6,768 nucleotides of DNA from an uncultured Bacilli bacterium (GTDB lineage Bacteria; Bacillota_I; Bacilli_A; RF39; UBA660). This document shows, piece by piece, positions 5,450-6,768 of this stretch; the first letter of the stretch is position 1; every line of letters starts with the position of its first letter. The notes below the pieces were generated by a model that saw only the letters and a program-made list of their open reading frames with translations, did no database searches and was not told where the DNA came from. Where the stretch lies: assembly GCA_947624535.1 (NCBI GenBank), contig CANQKU010000059.1, positions 1-6,768 of the forward strand. Reading direction: 5' to 3'. Made by a program: the position numbers and the translations under genes.

Positions 5450-6768
5450 CTAATTATCAAAAAAGTCATCGAAGAACTCATCGTCATCATCGTCATCTTC
5501 TAAATCTAAGTTTTGAACAACTACTTCTTCTTTACTTGTTGTATCTTCACTTTCTTTATCACTCATTACTTCTATTTGTTCTTCTTTCTTTTTCTTCTCT
5601 TCTAATTCTTTATTTCTTTTTTCCTCTTCTTCTAACTCAGCAATTTTAGCATCAATTTTCTTAACTAATTCATCTACGTCAAATTCATTTTCTTTATTTA
5701 CGGTTTGGTTAGAAGATGGTTTTTGAGAAAATGGATTAAATGGTGGAAATGGTAAATTAGCTTGTGATGGCATTGGATTAGGTTTATCTTCCATTCCCAT
5801 AGAATTTCCAAATGGTGGCATAGCTGGAAATGGTGATGATGGCATATTACCAAATGGGTTTGTTGACATGGCTTCTTGACTATCTTGGTCAGCGGCATTC
5901 ATCATTTCTAATAGTTTTTTCTTCTTTTCTGATTTTACAAACTCTTTAATATCAAATGTATGAACTGCATGTTTTTCACGATGAGGATATTTCGCCATAG
6001 GATATTTTTCTCCCCAGTCGATTTTAAAGTCAGGCGTCATTTTTGTTTTAAATGGTTGTTTACGCATTCTTAAAATTATTGTTTCAAATTGGTTCATACG
6101 TTGTAAGTCTGAAACTGTAACTAATGGAGTGGATGCGGTTTTATCATCTTTTTTACTTTTAACTTCTCCACACATTTTAGAAATTTCTTCTAAGGCTGCT
6201 AGTTCGGTACTAATTAAATAAATAATATTTCCACAGTTACCCTTAATAGTTTCAGCATCTTCTTTACCATATACTTTATTTAATTGAGCAAAGTTTTGAA
6301 TAATCATAGTAAAACGAATTTGACGGGAACGAGCAGCTGTAATCATAGTAGTTACGTCTTTTAGTGGAGGCATGTTAGCAAACTCATCTAATAAGAAATT
6401 AGTTCTAATAGGAAGTTTTCCACCACATTTTTGAGCAACGTCAATTAAAGTTTCATAAATTTGTTTTAGTAAGATAGTAACTAAAGAGTGATATGTTTTT
6501 TTCTCATCTTGAATAACTATAAATACTGCGGTTTTTTGTTTACCAATTGAAGATAAGTCGATATCACTGTATGATAACATTTCACTTAAATTTTCACGTG
6601 AGGCAAATAATTTTACCTTTTGTTTAAAAACTGATAAAATTGATCCTTTAGTTTCACTTGGTGCTGTAACTGTACCAAAAGCATTAATAGCGGCAGCACT
6701 AGCGGGATCTTTACTCATAAAATATTCTTTAATGTAAGTAGATCCGCCAAATTTATCTTCACCTACTG
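5450..6768 (-). CDS. VirD4/TraG-type T4SS coupling ATPase, C-terminal part
   Basis: Coupling ATPases dock DNA or protein substrates to a type IV secretion channel at the inner membrane. The frame stays open to the window edge (at least 438 codons visible); the ATG at 6718 is internal, since in-frame codons upstream read as family sequence (KFGGSTYIKEYF). Numbering from that Met, family motifs are TKGSILSVF (23-31), Walker B NFLLDEFANMPPL (107-119), then TAARSRQIRFTMIIQNFAQL (127-146), the arginine/glutamine region typical of VirD4/TraG. The Walker A motif must lie outside the window. The core ends near 250. A disordered tail follows: Pro/Phe/Met/Asn-rich (285-335), a charged coiled coil (346-382), and an acid end with six Asp in a row then EFFDDFFDN. 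Whether it serves conjugation or protein delivery cannot be told here. Confidence 0.93.
   Translation of the reverse strand, partial: VGEDKFGGSTYIKEYFMSKDPASAAAINAFGTVTAPSETKGSILSVFKQKVKLFASRENLSEMLSYSDIDLSSIGKQKTAVFIVIQDEKKTYHSLVTILLKQIYETLIDVAQKCGGKLPIRTNFLLDEFANMPPLKDVTTMITAARSRQIRFTMIIQNFAQLNKVYGKEDAETIKGNCGNIIYLISTELAALEEISKMCGEVKSKKDDKTASTPLVTVSDLQRMNQFETIILRMRKQPFKTKMTPDFKIDWGEKYPMAKYPHREKHAVHTFDIKEFVKSEKKKKLLEMMNAADQDSQEAMSTNPFGNMPSSPFPAMPPFGNSMGMEDKPNPMPSQANLPFPPFNPFSQKPSSNQTVNKENEFDVDELVKKIDAKIAELEEEEKRNKELEEKKKKEEQIEVMSDKESEDTTSKEEVVVQNLDLEDDDDDDEFFDDFFDN
5480..5497 (-). repeat. GAT/GAC codon run encoding six aspartates
   Basis: A short imperfect trinucleotide repeat near the 3' end of the coupling-ATPase gene codes Asp408-Asp413 (numbering from the internal Met). 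Both GAT and GAC are used, which lowers slippage. It forms part of the acidic tail. Confidence 0.6.

Noticed and set aside
5407..5649. Plus-strand 80-codon frame rich in Leu, Tyr and Phe
   Set aside because: It is antisense to the acidic/coiled-coil tail of the coupling ATPase; its composition is the mirror of Glu/Lys/Asp codons, and no ribosome site or family resemblance is seen.
5698..5898. Minus-strand 66-codon frame rich in His and Leu
   Set aside because: It is an alternative frame of the Pro/Met/Phe-rich region of the coupling ATPase gene, with biased composition and no separate start signal.
6716..6718. ATG at 6718 as the true start of the coupling ATPase
   Set aside because: There is no ribosome site, and the in-frame codons upstream to the window edge read as conserved family sequence; the Walker A part must lie further out.

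Overview
The window is strongly A+T-rich, with good Shine-Dalgarno sites (GGAGG, GAGGAG, AAAGGAG, GAGGT) and intrinsic terminators. The visible Trp codons are TGG, and one conserved gene (rmuC) ends in TGA next to a terminator hairpin, so the standard bacterial code fits better than the Mycoplasma code. Together with the protein families present, this points to a low-GC Bacillota lineage, plausibly one of the uncultured Mollicutes-like Bacilli of the gut. That placement is inference.

Layout: (1) trpS, tryptophanyl-tRNA synthetase, is the only plus-strand gene (75-1079). It has its own promoter and meets a convergent gene tail to tail, with a 4-nt overlap inside a hairpin. (2) On the minus strand, reading right to left: the C-terminal part of a VirD4/TraG-type coupling ATPase, cut by the window edge (5450->6768); a single-pass surface protein with three cysteine pairs (4109-5428); a single-domain rhodanese (3752-4051); a VTT/TVP38-type membrane protein (3122-3691); rmuC (2029-3105); a small two-helix membrane protein (1701-1946); and a YjbA-like (DUF3603) protein (1076-1741) overlapping the small gene by 41 nt.

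Probable transcription units on the minus strand are: coupling ATPase - surface protein (possibly - rhodanese), ended by a hairpin at 3733-3763; VTT protein - rmuC, ended by a hairpin at 2014-2042; and small membrane protein - YjbA-like, ended in the hairpin it shares with trpS (1065-1099). The last two units have the same 11-base promoter core, TATACTATAAT.

The points most worth a second look are: the four-cysteine motif in TrpRS, resembling the [4Fe-4S] site of Thermotoga TrpRS; the placement of every recognisable terminator hairpin directly over a stop codon, as expected where transcription outruns translation; and the pairing of a secretion coupling ATPase carrying a long disordered acidic tail with a disulfide-rich surface protein, in a housekeeping neighbourhood with no mobility genes in view. 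No RNA genes, CRISPR arrays, insertion sequences or attachment sites were seen. No gene-free stretch exceeds 300 bases.
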